Origin: Nocardia cerradoensis NBRC 101014
GTDB lineage: Bacteria; Actinomycetota; Actinomycetes; Mycobacteriales; Mycobacteriaceae
Length of the DNA stretch: 42,531 bases
Direction of reading: 5' to 3'
NCBI RefSeq assembly: GCF_000308535.1
Contig: NZ_BAFW01000382.1
Location: forward strand, 1 to 42,531
Part shown: positions 42,273 to 42,531 of the stretch, in pieces
Layout: each line of letters begins with the position of its first letter
How positions within the stretch are numbered: the stretch's first letter is position 1
Position numbers and translations under genes: made by a program
Notes under the pieces: generated by a model
Databases searched by the model: none
The model's input: only the letters and a program-made list of their open reading frames with translations
What the model was told of the DNA's origin: nothing

Positions 42273-42312
42273 GGTCGGGCTGGTTCTTGCTGGCGGCAGG
42301 TGTCCGGGCCGG

Positions 42313-42531
42313 TCAGGCCGCGCTGTACCGGTTCGGCGGGATCGGCAGGCCGAGGTGGCCGCGCAGGGTCTGCGCGGTGTACTCGGTGCGGAATACACCG
42401 CGCTCCTGCAGGATCGGCACGACCTCGTCGACGATCCGGCGGAAGTTGGCGGGGTGGTCGACGGCGATGTTGAAACCGTCGCACGCACGCGCCTCCCACC
42501 ACTCGATGAGCTTGTCCGCCACCGTCTCCGG
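42313..42531 (-). CDS. DszA/NtaA-type flavin-dependent monooxygenase, C-terminal part (cut by window end)
   Basis: 72 residues are visible, reading in from the right edge. They match the conserved end of the NtaA/SnaA/DszA family: VADKLIEWWEARACDGFNI, then FRRIVDEVVPILQERGVFR and TLRGHLGLPIPPNRYS. The N-terminal FMN domain lies outside the window. Family members oxidise nitrilotriacetate or dibenzothiophene sulfone with reduced FMN. It is 40 bp upstream of the binding-protein gene and is probably an earlier gene of the same operon. Confidence 0.88.
   Translation of the reverse strand, partial: PETVADKLIEWWEARACDGFNIAVDHPANFRRIVDEVVPILQERGVFRTEYTAQTLRGHLGLPIPPNRYSAA

Noticed and set aside
1..42531. 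CRISPR arrays, tRNA or rRNA genes, integrase or phage attachment sites
   Set aside because: No regularly spaced repeats, cloverleaf-like sequences, rRNA segments or integrase motifs were seen on reading both strands.

Overview
This is high-GC actinobacterial DNA. A six-gene mce block, an orphan YrbE permease with an Mce-associated protein, many TetR-family regulators and many GTG or TTG starts joined by 4-bp ATGA/GTGA overlaps point to a mycolic-acid actinomycete. Nocardia or a close relative is the best guess, from gene content only. I see no rRNA, tRNA or CRISPR array.

Left part (1-11.6 kb, mostly + strand). The end of mceA and complete mceB-mceF form a cell-envelope lipid import operon. 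Two TetR genes on the minus strand follow. Divergent from them is a four-gene membrane operon: two paralogous membrane proteins, a heme-copper oxidase subunit III-like protein and a subunit IV-like protein, with no catalytic subunit in the window. A 12-bp palindrome occurs twice at the tetR/membrane-operon junction and is the likely operator. Next come a 14-codon leader ORF coupled to an orphan yrbE, and an Mce-associated membrane protein.

Middle part (11.6-19.1 kb) is a decaying accessory zone. It holds the C-terminal relic of an acyl-CoA synthetase, an ISL3-family transposase with several lesions, a 17-codon stub of a secreted protein and a TetR gene that has lost the first half of its helix-turn-helix. 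An MFS efflux gene here carries an internal segment of about 0.3 kb that lies in inverted orientation. Its TetR partner, an HxlR regulator facing an NTF2-like gene, a RibD/DHFR-like relic and a SAM methyltransferase complete the zone.

Right part (19.1-42.5 kb) looks like one large organosulfur-acquisition region built around a LysR-rhodanese gene pair. One minus-strand operon (28.7 to 19.2 kb) encodes an SsuD-like flavin monooxygenase, an SfnB/DszC-like acyl-CoA-dehydrogenase-fold enzyme, a complete Dpp/Opp-type ABC importer with a fused double ATPase, a DUF1684 protein and a ketopantoate-reductase-like protein. A second minus-strand operon (42.5 to 32.4 kb) encodes a DszA/NtaA-like monooxygenase (cut by the window end), a second Dpp/Opp-type importer with two separate ATPases, a second SsuD-like monooxygenase, a CaiB-type CoA-transferase, an enoyl-CoA-hydratase-fold protein, a thiol-dioxygenase-like cupin and an alpha/beta hydrolase. 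A GlcD-like FAD oxidase lies between them. Together the genes could import a sulfur-containing amphiphile or peptide-like compound, oxidise or desulfurise it, and process the carbon skeleton as a CoA thioester. The substrate cannot be read from the sequence.
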